A DNA stretch of 64,000 nucleotides from JAJDTT01 sp965116695 (GCA_965116695.1 OZ220706.1:3844001-3908000), one strand, 5' to 3'; shown: positions 46,653-55,431, counted from the stretch's first letter. Numbers and translations are program-made. The notes: generated by a model not told the origin, from the letters alone.

Positions 46653-48635
46653 ATGAAAGTGCTGACTGCGATTTCTCTTCTGGTGCTGGGAAGTGCTCTG
46701 GCCTGGGCGGAGACGGCGCCCGCCGGACCGCGCCTGCTGGACGTGAGCCATTACGACATCGAGGTGGAGGTGGACCCCCAGGAGCGTTTCCTGGAGGGGA
46801 CGGCCAAGGTCTCTTTCAAGGTCTTGGAGAACATCCTCAGCATTCCCTTCGACTTCAACAATCAGCTCAGCATCCTGTCGACCATGGACCAGGACGGGAA
46901 CCGGTACTCGACGCGATTCGACGACCTGAGCCAGAAGAACATGAGGGTTCAGGGGCCCAAGGCCCTCAAACCGGGGTCCGAGCTGACGCTCACCTTCCGG
47001 TTCGAGGGAAATCTGGAAGGGGATGAATTCGCCTTTCTGAACGTCGCCCGCACCGAGAAGGCCGTGATTTCGCCCGACGGAGCACTGCTCCTGTCCGAGG
47101 GCCGCTGGTTTCCGCAGCACCTGCTTCCGTTCGACTCGGCGACGGCCAAGGTCCGGGTGCGGGTTCCCCTGGGATTCTCGGCCGTGGCGCCCGGCCGCCT
47201 GGAGTCGATCCGGACCGAGGGTGTCACCGAGGTCTTCAATTGGTCGAGCGACTATCCCCTGACCGAGATCCCCGTGGTGGTCTCCCAATTCCTCCGGCAG
47301 AACTTCGAGGAGGGTCCGGTTCCAGTCAGCTTCCACGTGCAGGAGGACTTCAAGGGCGACTTGACTCCCTGGGCTCAGGAGATCGGCAAGATCCTGGAAT
47401 TCTACAACCGGGAGTACGGACCCAGCCCGCTGTCCGGTCTGGACCTGGTTTCAGTGGGCAAGGTGGAGTTGGAGACCGCCGGGTCGTTCGGGCTCATATT
47501 GCTGGAATCCGGACTGCTCGAGGCCAAGCGGATGCCGGTGATGGAGTTGGCCAAACGGCTGGCCCGTCATTGGTGGGGGTACTCGGTTCGCCCGAAGGGG
47601 GACCGCGACGTTTTCCTCGGCGATGGTTTCTGTACCTATGCGGCACTCCGGTACATGGAGATGAATCACGCCGACGATTTTCGCGGCGTCCTGGCCCGCC
47701 AGGCGGTGGATGCCATGAAGCACCAGAAGCTGGCCCCCATCACCGAGGGCCTCACCTTCAAGCCCGGCTCTTCCCAGTACGAGTCCATCGTCGGCAGCAA
47801 GGGGGCCTGGGTGCTCTACATGCTGGGTCAGCTCATCGGCCGGGACGGCTTCAACGGATATTTCAAGGAGTGGTACCAGGCGCGGAAGGACCAGGAGGCC
47901 GGCACCCGGGATTTCATCGACTTCGTCCAGCGGAAGACCGGCCAGGACTACGGCTGGTTCTTCGTCCAATGGGTCGAGTCGGTCGGAGTTCCCGAGTTCA
48001 AGGTCGACTACTCCATCTACAAGTTGAGGGACGGGACATACCAGATCCGCGGGCAGGTGAAGCAGGACATCGACCTCTTCCGCATGCCGGCCGACCTGAG
48101 AATCGAGACCAAGGGCGAGGCCAAGGACGACAAATTGGTCATCGCGGGCCGCTCCACGTCGTTCAAGCTCGAAATGACGAACCGGCCCCTCCGGGTGGTC
48201 GTGGATCCCAACGGAAAGATCCTGAACGACTCGGATCGGATGCGGGTCCTGGTCCACATCGCGCTGGGCGAGGACTACCAGCGAAAGTCGGAGTTCGTCG
48301 CGGCGATTCAGGAATTCGAGAAGGCCAAGGAGATGGACCCCAAGAGCTCCATGGCCAGCTATCGGCTGGGTGAGGTGTTCTTCCAGCAGCACAGCTTCTC
48401 CAACTCGGCCAATGCCTTCCGGGAGTCGCTCAACGGGAACCTGAACCCGCCCTGGATCGAGACCTGGATCCACATCTACCTGGGAAAGATCTACGACATC
48501 CTGGGCCAGCGGGAGCGGGCCAAGTCGGAATACCGCAAGGCCGCCAACAGCAAGATCGACTACAATGGAGCCCAGGCCGAGGCCAAGAAATACCTGGAGG
48601 AACCCTTCACCCGCCCCCGCACCGTCTCCGGATAG
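46653..48635 (+). CDS. M1-peptidase-like protein without catalytic residues, with TPR tail
   Basis: A 660-residue secreted protein: signal peptide MKVLTAISLLVLGSALAWA, then an aminopeptidase-N-like beta domain (VSHYDIEVEVDPQERFLEGT) and a gluzincin-like domain. Where active enzymes have HELAHQWWG, this has KRLARHWWG (residues 301-309): both zinc histidines and the catalytic glutamate are replaced. The GAMEN-type loop reads ETAGSFG, and the third ligand is D324 in LGDGFCTYA. No HExxH occurs elsewhere. Residues about 565-650 are TPR-like (EDYQRKSEFVAAIQEFEKAK). It probably binds peptides or acts as a scaffold. The stop TAG runs into a hairpin repeat. Confidence 0.78.
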   Translation: MKVLTAISLLVLGSALAWAETAPAGPRLLDVSHYDIEVEVDPQERFLEGTAKVSFKVLENILSIPFDFNNQLSILSTMDQDGNRYSTRFDDLSQKNMRVQGPKALKPGSELTLTFRFEGNLEGDEFAFLNVARTEKAVISPDGALLLSEGRWFPQHLLPFDSATAKVRVRVPLGFSAVAPGRLESIRTEGVTEVFNWSSDYPLTEIPVVVSQFLRQNFEEGPVPVSFHVQEDFKGDLTPWAQEIGKILEFYNREYGPSPLSGLDLVSVGKVELETAGSFGLILLESGLLEAKRMPVMELAKRLARHWWGYSVRPKGDRDVFLGDGFCTYAALRYMEMNHADDFRGVLARQAVDAMKHQKLAPITEGLTFKPGSSQYESIVGSKGAWVLYMLGQLIGRDGFNGYFKEWYQARKDQEAGTRDFIDFVQRKTGQDYGWFFVQWVESVGVPEFKVDYSIYKLRDGTYQIRGQVKQDIDLFRMPADLRIETKGEAKDDKLVIAGRSTSFKLEMTNRPLRVVVDPNGKILNDSDRMRVLVHIALGEDYQRKSEFVAAIQEFEKAKEMDPKSSMASYRLGEVFFQQHSFSNSANAFRESLNGNLNPPWIETWIHIYLGKIYDILGQRERAKSEYRKAANSKIDYNGAQAEAKKYLEEPFTRPRTVSG

Positions 48636-48728
48636 GAGCGGCGACATTCCTGTCGCCGGGGGAGCGGCGACTTTCCAGTCGCCGAGGGAGCGGAGCGACC
48701 CGGGAGCGGCGCCTTTCAGGCGCCGACC
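48635..48728 (+). repeat. Family A cluster upstream of the right IS copy
   Basis: Units at the end of the M1-like gene with the stems CGGCGACA/TGTCGCCG, CGGCGACT/AGTCGCCG and GGCGCC-type, and a degenerate unit GGAGCGGAGCGACCC. They lead into the family B palindrome (GTCTAGGGGGGAC and complement) interrupted by the IS. Confidence 0.8.
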
Positions 48729-48756
48729 AGGGGGGGTCTAGGGGGGACGGAGTCCC

Positions 48757-50115
48757 ATAAGCGTTAAGTTATTCGATCTCAGATGATGTATAATAGAAGG
48801 CATGAGCAGTGTTGAGCTTAATAAGGCTCGTATACAGGAGGACTGGGAGTTGCTCGTGTCGTTTCTGCCTGACAACTGGCAGGACCTGGCAACCGAGACC
48901 GGGGCGCTGAAGGGCCTGCGCAAGAACAAGTCCGCGGAGAACTTGCTGCGCGTGCTGCTGTTGCATCTCGGTTGCGGGCACTCGTTGCTGGAGACAGCTG
49001 TCCGTGCCCGCCAGGAGGGACTGGCCGAACTGTCCTCGGTGGCGCTGTGGAATCGGCTGCGGAAGTCGCAGGCGTGGCTGCGCTCACTATGCCTGGAACT
49101 GTTTCGGGAGCGAGGCTTGGAATTGTCCGAAACCGGGGGCTTGCAGGTGCGGGCGCTGGATGCGACGACGGTCAAGGAGCCGGGTAAGACGGGGGCGCTG
49201 TGGCGCGTGCATTACAGCGTTCGGCTGCCGTCGCTGGCCTGCGACTTCTTCCGGCTGACCGCCACGAAAGGGACTGGCACGGGGGAGAGCTTCATGCAGT
49301 TCCCGATCCAGGCCGGCGATTACCTGCTGGCAGACCGGGGCTACTCGACGGCGCCGGGCCTGCGACATGTGGTGCAGTCGGGCGGGCTGGTGACCGTGCG
49401 TGTGAATACGGGCTTGCTGGTGTTCGAAACGACCGACGAACAGCCGTTTGATCTACTGGCGGAGGTGGGGACACTGTGGCGTGCCGGCAGGATCGGCTCT
49501 TGGGATGTCCGGGTGGTGGATGCGGCTGGTGTTGTGGCCACGGGGCGGATCTGCGCGCTCCGCAAGACCCAGGAGGCGATCCGGATCGCCCAAAAGGGCC
49601 TGCGCCGGACGGCTGCGAGGAAGGGCAAGCAGCTGCAGCCGGAAACACTTGAGTACGCCAAATACGTGATCGTGTTTACGACCTTCCCGGCAACCGAGTT
49701 CAGCGATGTGGAAGTGCTCAATTGGTATCGCACGCGCTGGCAAGTCGAATTGGTGTTCAAGCGTTTCAAGTCGCTGGCAGAATTGGGCCATCTGCCCAAG
49801 CATGACGAGCTAAGCGCCAGGGCTTGGCTGTACGGCAAGCTGTTCGTGGCTCTGCTGGTTGAAAAACTCATCGGCCACGCCCGCGTTATTTCCCCCTGGG
49901 GATACCACTTGGAGTCGGAGACGGCCTCCGAGCGCTTGGCGCGACTTCCAGTTCATGCTGAACCAGGTCAAACGGTCCATTGAACCGTCCATGTCCTTGT
50001 CGCAAACGTTCAGCCAATGGAATACGATATCCGAACAGCTTGCAGACCCACCTAGGAAGCGCAAGCCTCAGCTAGCCGCATACTTTGACTAGCAGAACAA
50101 TAACTTAACGCTTAT
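48757..50115 (+). mobile_element. IS4-family insertion sequence, right copy
   Basis: A 1359-bp element with the same 17-bp terminal repeats as the left copy, flanked by the same 13-bp direct repeat GGGACGGAGTCCC (48744-48756 and 50116-50128). The interrupted family B palindrome has arms GTCTAG and CTAGAC that still match perfectly across the element, indicating a simple insertion. It is oppositely oriented to the left copy. Confidence 0.93.
48802..49983 (+). CDS. IS4-family DDE transposase (right copy)
   Basis: The 393-residue protein appears identical to the left copy, including the early stop after LPVHAEPGQTVH and the displaced +1-frame C terminus reaching 50092. The DDE catalytic motifs are intact. 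The sequence identity of the copies points to recent transposition. Confidence 0.93.
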   Translation: MSSVELNKARIQEDWELLVSFLPDNWQDLATETGALKGLRKNKSAENLLRVLLLHLGCGHSLLETAVRARQEGLAELSSVALWNRLRKSQAWLRSLCLELFRERGLELSETGGLQVRALDATTVKEPGKTGALWRVHYSVRLPSLACDFFRLTATKGTGTGESFMQFPIQAGDYLLADRGYSTAPGLRHVVQSGGLVTVRVNTGLLVFETTDEQPFDLLAEVGTLWRAGRIGSWDVRVVDAAGVVATGRICALRKTQEAIRIAQKGLRRTAARKGKQLQPETLEYAKYVIVFTTFPATEFSDVEVLNWYRTRWQVELVFKRFKSLAELGHLPKHDELSARAWLYGKLFVALLVEKLIGHARVISPWGYHLESETASERLARLPVHAEPGQTVH

Positions 50116-50269
50116 GGGACGGAGTCCCCCCTAGACCATTCAAGAGCCCCAACTCCGAATCGCCACGCGCATTCTCCGAGGCTGCTAAACTAAACGCCCA
50201 CAGCGCGAATCCCCTCGGGCGCACCGCATCGGCCCCGGCGATTGCCGCTGTGGTTTCTCGACTCAAGGT

Positions 50270-50345
50270 GGGGGTATAGCTCAGTCGGAAGAGCACCTGC
50301 TTTGCAAGCAGGGGGTCGTCGGTTCGAGTCCGATTACCTCCACCA
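50270..50345 (+). tRNA. tRNA-Ala (anticodon UGC)
   Basis: A 76-base cloverleaf: acceptor stem GGGGGTA/TACCTCC with one G-U pair, anticodon stem CCTGC/GCAGG with loop TTTGCAA, T-arm GTCGGTTCGAGTCCGAT and an encoded CCA. It stands alone and borders an accessory island. Confidence 0.95.
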
Positions 50346-50391
50346 ACTTTAAATCCGGCATCGTCCCAACAGTCCCATCGGGGACACCGGC

Positions 50392-50751
50392 ATGATCACT
50401 TCACTTCGACTCGTCGATTTCAAGAACTTCGCAGACGAGACGCTGCAGGTCGGCCCATTTACCGTGGTTGTCGGCGCCAACGCCAGCGGCAAGAGCAACG
50501 TCCGGGACGCGTTCCGTTCAGCCCTCGTCACTCCATACTCCGGCTCTTCGTGCGATACGTTGGGCCAGTTGCCTGAAGTCACGCGCCGCGTCCAAAACGG
50601 CGCTCATATGCCCACCGATGGCGCCGTCGGCAGCGGTGAGGTGAAAGATCGGCTTACGGTGTTCCTGCGCCATCGGCACCAGGCTGCGGTAGTGCTTGAC
50701 GGTGGCCAGACAGTTCTCGTCCTCGGCCGGTGTTTTCGGAAATGGACCTGA
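50392..50751 (+). pseudogene. Truncated AAA/SMC-like ATPase (RecF/OLD type), N-terminal fragment
   Basis: The first 42 or so residues, MITSLRLVDFKNFADETLQV then GPFTVVVGANASGKSNVRDA, match the start of AAA_21/SMC-N ATPases, with Walker A GANASGKS. From about 50517 the frame is antisense to the 3' end of the ParA-like gene, so the rest is not real. The gene was cut by insertion of, or deletion next to, the ParA/Schlafen pair. Confidence 0.65.
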
Positions 50752-51534
50752 TTTCCGGTCCAGGAGCATTCTGGCGTACTCCTCCGGCATCCTGTTGACC
50801 CACTTGTCATACGCTTTGACCGGACGGGTCAGACGAACTCCATGCTGCTGCACGATATAGCCCAACGCTTCCATTTTTCCTTTGGGAAGGGGAAAACTTG
50901 GAGCCGGCCAATTCTCAAGTCGTTTCTCCCAGTCACGACGCCAACGGCTCAATGTCGGACCAAGGTTCCGCAAGCCCTGCAGTGAGAACAGATCGGCGCC
51001 AAGCGGGACCACGACTTTGTCGGTGGAAATAAGTGCGGAGCGGTTGATTGCGCCCAGGTTGGGACCGACATCAACCAGAATGACGTTGGCGCCGCACTCA
51101 TCCGCGCCGGCTTGCATGACGGACCAGAAGGCCGTGAGGATGCGAAACGGCCGATAGAGCATTTCGGAGCCGAGGGCATTTGGCCATTGCTCGGAAAGTG
51201 TACTTTCGAAGCCGGACAGTGCCAGATCTCCCGGCAGCAAACTGAGCCCGTCCGAGACGTTGTGGAGCTGGGGCGGCGAAAGATCGCCTACCTCCGTCAA
51301 CGGCTTGACGCATTGGAAAATGGTCGCGCCTCGATCAGTCTTGGCGTCGCTGTTCCATAAGCGCTCCAGACGATCTTCGTCCAGAAACGCAGCGGTCAAA
51401 TTAGCCTGCGGGTCCAGATCGCAAACCAGTACCGGACAGCCGATTTCGGAAAGCATCCACGCCAGATGGTAAGCGAGCGATGTCTTTCCCACGCCTCCCT
51501 GGTTGTTGAAAAAGGTCAGAACCGGAGCCGTCAA
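50518..51534 (-). CDS. ParA/MinD-like ATPase, stand-alone
   Basis: A 338-residue ATPase with the deviant Walker A FNNQGGVGKTSLAYHLAWML, the A' motif VLVCDLDPQANLTAAFLDED, Walker B NVILVDVGPNLGAINRSALI and VVPLGADLFSLQGLRNLGPT. No ParB or centromere gene adjoins it. The C-terminal tail AVLDAARDFRQLAQRIARR recurs in chromosome-borne ParA-like proteins of unknown function. It starts four bases inside the upstream Schlafen-type gene (overlap 51531-51534), so the two are cotranslated. Confidence 0.82.
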   Translation of the reverse strand: MTAPVLTFFNNQGGVGKTSLAYHLAWMLSEIGCPVLVCDLDPQANLTAAFLDEDRLERLWNSDAKTDRGATIFQCVKPLTEVGDLSPPQLHNVSDGLSLLPGDLALSGFESTLSEQWPNALGSEMLYRPFRILTAFWSVMQAGADECGANVILVDVGPNLGAINRSALISTDKVVVPLGADLFSLQGLRNLGPTLSRWRRDWEKRLENWPAPSFPLPKGKMEALGYIVQQHGVRLTRPVKAYDKWVNRMPEEYARMLLDRKSGPFPKTPAEDENCLATVKHYRSLVPMAQEHRKPIFHLTAADGAIGGHMSAVLDAARDFRQLAQRIARRAGVWSDEG

Positions 51535-52739
51535 CTCTGCTTGCCCCTGATGATCACCGTCACGAATCCTTCATCAATCAGGAATTCCGGATCGGCGTGC
51601 CCATCATCGCGAAGCGCTCTTCGAGCGATGGCGATGACGACGCCGAAACGTTGCACGAAGCCGAGGACCTTCATCGCGTCCGCCAGATTCGGATTTCGGT
51701 AATCTGTGACTCCAGCCCTGCCGAAATTGCCAGGGGTCACGATCCCGAAGGGTCCGCCGGGACTTTGGATCTCGATCCTGTCGTTGAACCAACTGATACG
51801 GACCGGCGCGTAGGTTCCCTCATAGGTCCGGTGCATGATGGCGTTGCGGACGATCTGTTGGAGCGCCGGCAGCGGATAGGTCGTGACGCGGTGTTCCGTG
51901 ACGGCGGTCGTCAGATCGACAGCCGTCCGATTGTGCGCCTTCAGCTTCTCGTCGCATCGTCTGAGCATCTCAGCCAGTGTGCCGTCGATGCTCTCCTCGT
52001 CGATGATCGGATCTGCAAGTCCCGTGCCGTTGATGCGCAGGAATTGAACGTACGCATTCGGCAAGTAGTCGCGCGGACGCTTGCCGAGAGTCAGCAGGCC
52101 GAGAATCGTCGGCGTGTCATCCTCGGCTGACGCGATCATCTTGGTGGCGGCGAGGCGTTCCACTTCACTCCGCTCGTTCGTGTCGAGAACTTCGGTGTCG
52201 AAGGCCCGGGGAAGATACTCCTCGCAAAATTGGCGCAAGTTCAATTCGGACAAGGTTGTCCCGGGCACGGGCTGGATATCGAAGGGGATGCCCGCCGCTC
52301 GCCGCCTCTCATTGAGAATACGTTCGTCCTGCGCGGTCGCCAGGCCTCGCCCGGGCCCGATGCGCACGTGAATGCGCCCCCGGTAGCGGACGGGCGGCGA
52401 ATCGGAAGGAAGAACTGTGACGACGGCGACGTCCGAACCATACAGGCGCCGCTTCTCAACAAACATGGAAGGCGGCGGCACGGTCAATCCGTCGGTCTTG
52501 ATGTCGGAAAGCAGCCGGAGGATTTCATCGGAGATTTCAAGACCTGTCGGCCGGCGCTTGTCGGTGACTCCAACAAATATGATGCCGGGCTGACCCGAAC
52601 CGGGCAGGTCGTTGGCGAAGGCGCAGACAGCCTCGCGAATCGCGTTTCGGTTGTCTCCTCGCGATGTCTCCTTGTACTCGACATGAAAGCTCTCCCCCTG
52701 AATGAGGAGGCGTTCCAATTCTCGATCGTCCAGCCTCAT
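51531..52739 (-). CDS. ATP-binding Schlafen AlbA_2-domain protein
   Basis: A 402-residue protein with an N-terminal AlbA_2/AAA_4 domain (ESFHVEYKETSRGDNRNAIR, then FVGVTDKRRPTGLE) and a C-terminal GHKL-type ATP-binding region (QQIVRNAIMHRTYEGTYAPV, FNDRIEIQSPGGPFG). Proteins of this class act as regulators or, in some cases, as anti-phage effectors. GGAGG precedes the ATG at 52739. It is the upstream partner of the ParA-like gene. Confidence 0.83.
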   Translation of the reverse strand: MRLDDRELERLLIQGESFHVEYKETSRGDNRNAIREAVCAFANDLPGSGQPGIIFVGVTDKRRPTGLEISDEILRLLSDIKTDGLTVPPPSMFVEKRRLYGSDVAVVTVLPSDSPPVRYRGRIHVRIGPGRGLATAQDERILNERRRAAGIPFDIQPVPGTTLSELNLRQFCEEYLPRAFDTEVLDTNERSEVERLAATKMIASAEDDTPTILGLLTLGKRPRDYLPNAYVQFLRINGTGLADPIIDEESIDGTLAEMLRRCDEKLKAHNRTAVDLTTAVTEHRVTTYPLPALQQIVRNAIMHRTYEGTYAPVRISWFNDRIEIQSPGGPFGIVTPGNFGRAGVTDYRNPNLADAMKVLGFVQRFGVVIAIARRALRDDGHADPEFLIDEGFVTVIIRGKQS

Positions 52740-52762
52740 GGTCGAGCCTCCGCACGTTCCAG

Positions 52763-52870
52763 CTACGGCTTGAACTGGAAATCGGCGAAGTCGAAGGTCG
52801 GCGCATGCTGGCCGGGAACTCCCGGAGGATGCAGCAACTCACCGGCGAAGTCGTCGCTTACCTCAGACAT
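52763..52870 (-). CDS. Possible 35-residue peptide upstream of the Schlafen-type gene
   Basis: Reading frame MSEVSDDFAGELLHPPGVPG then QHAPTFDFADFQFKP, ending 23 bases before the AlbA_2 gene on the same strand. A TATACT box lies nine bases before its ATG. It could be a leader peptide, a small subunit or chance. Confidence 0.35.
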   Translation of the reverse strand: MSEVSDDFAGELLHPPGVPGQHAPTFDFADFQFKP

Positions 52871-52921
52871 TGGCAAGTATAGACCTCCCGGGGTCATGCC
52901 GCGACGATACTTGCCGTGATG

Positions 52922-54664
52922 TCACTCGGCCGGCCGGACGAATCCCCGGCGCAACAGGTGGTCCACGATTTCCTGAGCGTTTTCCTGCGGAGAGCGGCTC
53001 ACCGTGTCGAGGATGATCTCCGGGTCCCGGGGAGACTCGTAGGGGTCGTCGATTCCTGTGAAACCGCGAATCTCCCCGCGCCGGGCCTTGGCGTACATGC
53101 CCTTGGCGTCCCGCTCCTCGCAGACCTCCAGGGGAGTGTCCACGAACACTTCCACGAAGTGGCCGGTTCCCACCATGGACCGCACCTGGTTCCGGGTCTC
53201 CCGGTACGGACTCACGGCGGCGCAGACCACCGTGCCTCCATGCCGGACGATCTCCGCGGCCACGAAGCCGATCCGGAGAATGTTGGTGTCCCGGTCCTCC
53301 TTGCTGAAGCCCAGTCCCTTGGAGAGATGGGTCCGGACCACGTCGCCGTCCAGCACCGTGATCCGCCGTCCCTGCTCCTGGAGGAGGACGGTGAGGACCT
53401 GGGCCGTCGTCGACTTCCCGGAGCCGCTCAATCCGGTGAGCCAGATGCAGACTCCCTGGCGGTGGCGCGGCGGATAGGCTTCCGCCAGAATTTCCGCCAC
53501 CTCGGGACGGGTGAACCAGCGGGGAAGGTCCCTTCCTTTGCGCAGATAGTCGTCCCGCACCTGGGAACCTGAGATGGAAGCGGTCCGGGCCGAGGTCCGC
53601 CCCTGCCCGACCTCTTCGTACCGGTCTTCGTCCGGCAGATAGACCAGTTGCCGGAAGGGAATCATCTTCACTCCCGTCTCGCCGCTGTAACGCCGCACCA
53701 GTTCCTGCGCCTCGTAAGGCTCGTAAAACGGAAGCCCCCCCCGTCCGGTTCCCGGACTGGCGTGGTCCCGGCCGACGATCAGGGCGTTGGCGCCGTAGTT
53801 CCTTCGAATCAGGGCGTGCCAGAGGGCCTCCCGGGGACCGGCCATCCGCATGGCCAAGGGGAGAAGACTCAAGAGCACCCGGCGGGAGTCGTAGTAGTTG
53901 CGGGCCAGGACCCTGTAGGTGCGGACCCGGGTGTACTGATCCACGTCGCCGGGGCGGGTCATGCCCACGACGGGATGCAGCAGCAGAGCGCCACCGGTCT
54001 CGTCCATGGCCCGGCGGGTCAGCTCCTCGTGCGCCCGGTGCAGAGGATTTCGGGTCTGAAAGGCAACTACATTGGGGAAATCCATCTTCGCCAGGCGGGA
54101 GCGGATTTCGCTCGGGCTCAGGCGCAGCTCGGCGAAGTCGGGCCGGCGGGGCGGACGCAGCACCTGGAGCCGTCCGGACAGGTTGACTTTTCCCCAGCCA
54201 TGCATTTCGGTGACCAGGGGATGGCGCATGTCCAGAGTGCCGAGGACGGCGTGGGCCGTCTCCCGGAAGTCCCACTCGTAGATCTCCTCCAGCGTCATGA
54301 TGGCCAGGAGGTCGTTCCTGGAGTCCCGGAGGGCGATCTCCGAGTCCAGCCGGAACGCCTTGGAGGGGGGAGCGGGGAGACCGACGGGAACGGGGAAAAG
54401 GGAGCCCGAATCCAGCCGCATCTCAGCGATCACCCGCTCGTGGTCGGCCCGGTTCATGAAGCGGGCCAGCGGAGAGAAGGCTCCGGAAGCCAGGAGCTCC
54501 AAGTCCAGCGCGCTGCGCCGGGACAACTGAAGCGAAGGGAGATAGGAGGCGCGAGCCCGGAGTTCTTCGGACTCCTCGCGACTCGCCAAAAGATCCACGA
54601 GTCGGCCTCCCCAGGGGGAGATGAGTTCAGGCTTAACGTGTGCCTGCGCCCGGGAAGGCTGCAT
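52922..54664 (-). CDS. Bifunctional sulfate adenylyltransferase/adenylylsulfate kinase
   Basis: A 580-residue fusion. Residues about 1-385 are ATP sulfurylase: AFQTRNPLHRAHEELTRRAM with the HxxH-like QTRNPLHRAH site, and LIVGRDHASPG. Residues about 395-580 are APS kinase: Walker A LTGLSGSGKSTTAQVLTVLL, LDGDVVRTHLSKGLGFSKED and FVDTPLEVCEERDAKGMYAK. It activates sulfate to APS (and PAPS) for assimilation. The ATG at 54664 is used; a TTG three codons upstream is possible. It lies 38 bases downstream of cysH. Confidence 0.93.
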   Translation of the reverse strand: MQPSRAQAHVKPELISPWGGRLVDLLASREESEELRARASYLPSLQLSRRSALDLELLASGAFSPLARFMNRADHERVIAEMRLDSGSLFPVPVGLPAPPSKAFRLDSEIALRDSRNDLLAIMTLEEIYEWDFRETAHAVLGTLDMRHPLVTEMHGWGKVNLSGRLQVLRPPRRPDFAELRLSPSEIRSRLAKMDFPNVVAFQTRNPLHRAHEELTRRAMDETGGALLLHPVVGMTRPGDVDQYTRVRTYRVLARNYYDSRRVLLSLLPLAMRMAGPREALWHALIRRNYGANALIVGRDHASPGTGRGGLPFYEPYEAQELVRRYSGETGVKMIPFRQLVYLPDEDRYEEVGQGRTSARTASISGSQVRDDYLRKGRDLPRWFTRPEVAEILAEAYPPRHRQGVCIWLTGLSGSGKSTTAQVLTVLLQEQGRRITVLDGDVVRTHLSKGLGFSKEDRDTNILRIGFVAAEIVRHGGTVVCAAVSPYRETRNQVRSMVGTGHFVEVFVDTPLEVCEERDAKGMYAKARRGEIRGFTGIDDPYESPRDPEIILDTVSRSPQENAQEIVDHLLRRGFVRPAE

Positions 54665-54702
54665 GGTGCCCAAGAAGAGTTCCGAAACGAAGGGCTACCG
54701 AA

Positions 54703-55431
54703 TCAATCGGCTTTGTGGAGGCAGTGGATCCCGCATTCCCGGTGGCTTCCCTGCTCCCACCACCAGCGTCCGGCGCGTGGGTGCTCGCCCGGACGAAGAG
54801 CCCGGGTGCAGGGGGCGCAGCCGATGCTGCCGTAACCCTGGTCGTACAAGGGATGATACGGGACCCGGTTCCGCCGGATGTAGTCCCAGACCTGATCGTG
54901 GGTCCAATCCGCCAGCGGACTCAGCTTGATCTTGGAACCGTGTTCCCAATCGGTCTCCAGCTTGCAGATGTTCGCGCGGCTCGAAGACTGACCTCTCCTC
55001 AAGCCGACCATCCAGGCATCCAAAGGTTGGAGCATCCGTGTCAAAGGCTCCACCTTGCGGACGCGGCAGCAACGCTCCCGCTCTTCCCGGGATCGGTAGA
55101 AGAGGTTCATCCCGGATTCCGACACCATGGTCTCCACGCTTCCGGAGTGAGGAAAAAAGACCTCCGGCCGGATTCCGTAGTGGTCCCGGACGCGGTCCAT
55201 CATTTCGTAGGTTTCGGCCGGAAGCCTCCCCGTGTCGATGGTCATGACCCGGACATCCTTGCGATGGCGCAAGCAAAGATCCAGGATGACCATTCCCTCG
55301 GCCTGAAAACTGGTGCAGACGGCGATCCGGGGGTGCCATTGATCCAGCGCCCAAGCCACCAGATCCTCGGCTGACATCATTTCAGCCGGAGCCGGCAAGG
55401 GCATGACATTGGGTCGAATTTGCGTCTCCAT
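54703..55431 (-). CDS. cysH: Assimilatory adenylylsulfate (APS) reductase
   Basis: A 242-residue reductase producing sulfite. It has the PP-loop-like AVCTSFQAEGMVILDLCL, RCCRVRKVEPL and GCAPCTRALRPGEHPRAGRW: the CC and CxxC pairs are the four iron-sulfur ligands that distinguish APS reductases from PAPS reductases. The catalytic cysteine lies in HRECGIH near the C terminus. It forms an operon with the downstream sulfurylase/kinase. The N-terminal start is the ATG at 55431. Confidence 0.93.
   Translation of the reverse strand: METQIRPNVMPLPAPAEMMSAEDLVAWALDQWHPRIAVCTSFQAEGMVILDLCLRHRKDVRVMTIDTGRLPAETYEMMDRVRDHYGIRPEVFFPHSGSVETMVSESGMNLFYRSREERERCCRVRKVEPLTRMLQPLDAWMVGLRRGQSSSRANICKLETDWEHGSKIKLSPLADWTHDQVWDYIRRNRVPYHPLYDQGYGSIGCAPCTRALRPGEHPRAGRWWWEQGSHRECGIHCLHKAD

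Noticed and set aside
37482..50115. Composite transposon carrying mnmA, lpxB and regulators
   Set aside because: Each IS has its own target duplication and the right site keeps matching palindrome arms across the element; the cargo includes core genes. Independent insertions are simpler.
50518..51534. Plasmid partition locus
   Set aside because: No ParB, centromere-like iterons or replication gene is present; the ParA-like gene is coupled to a Schlafen-type gene on a chromosome.
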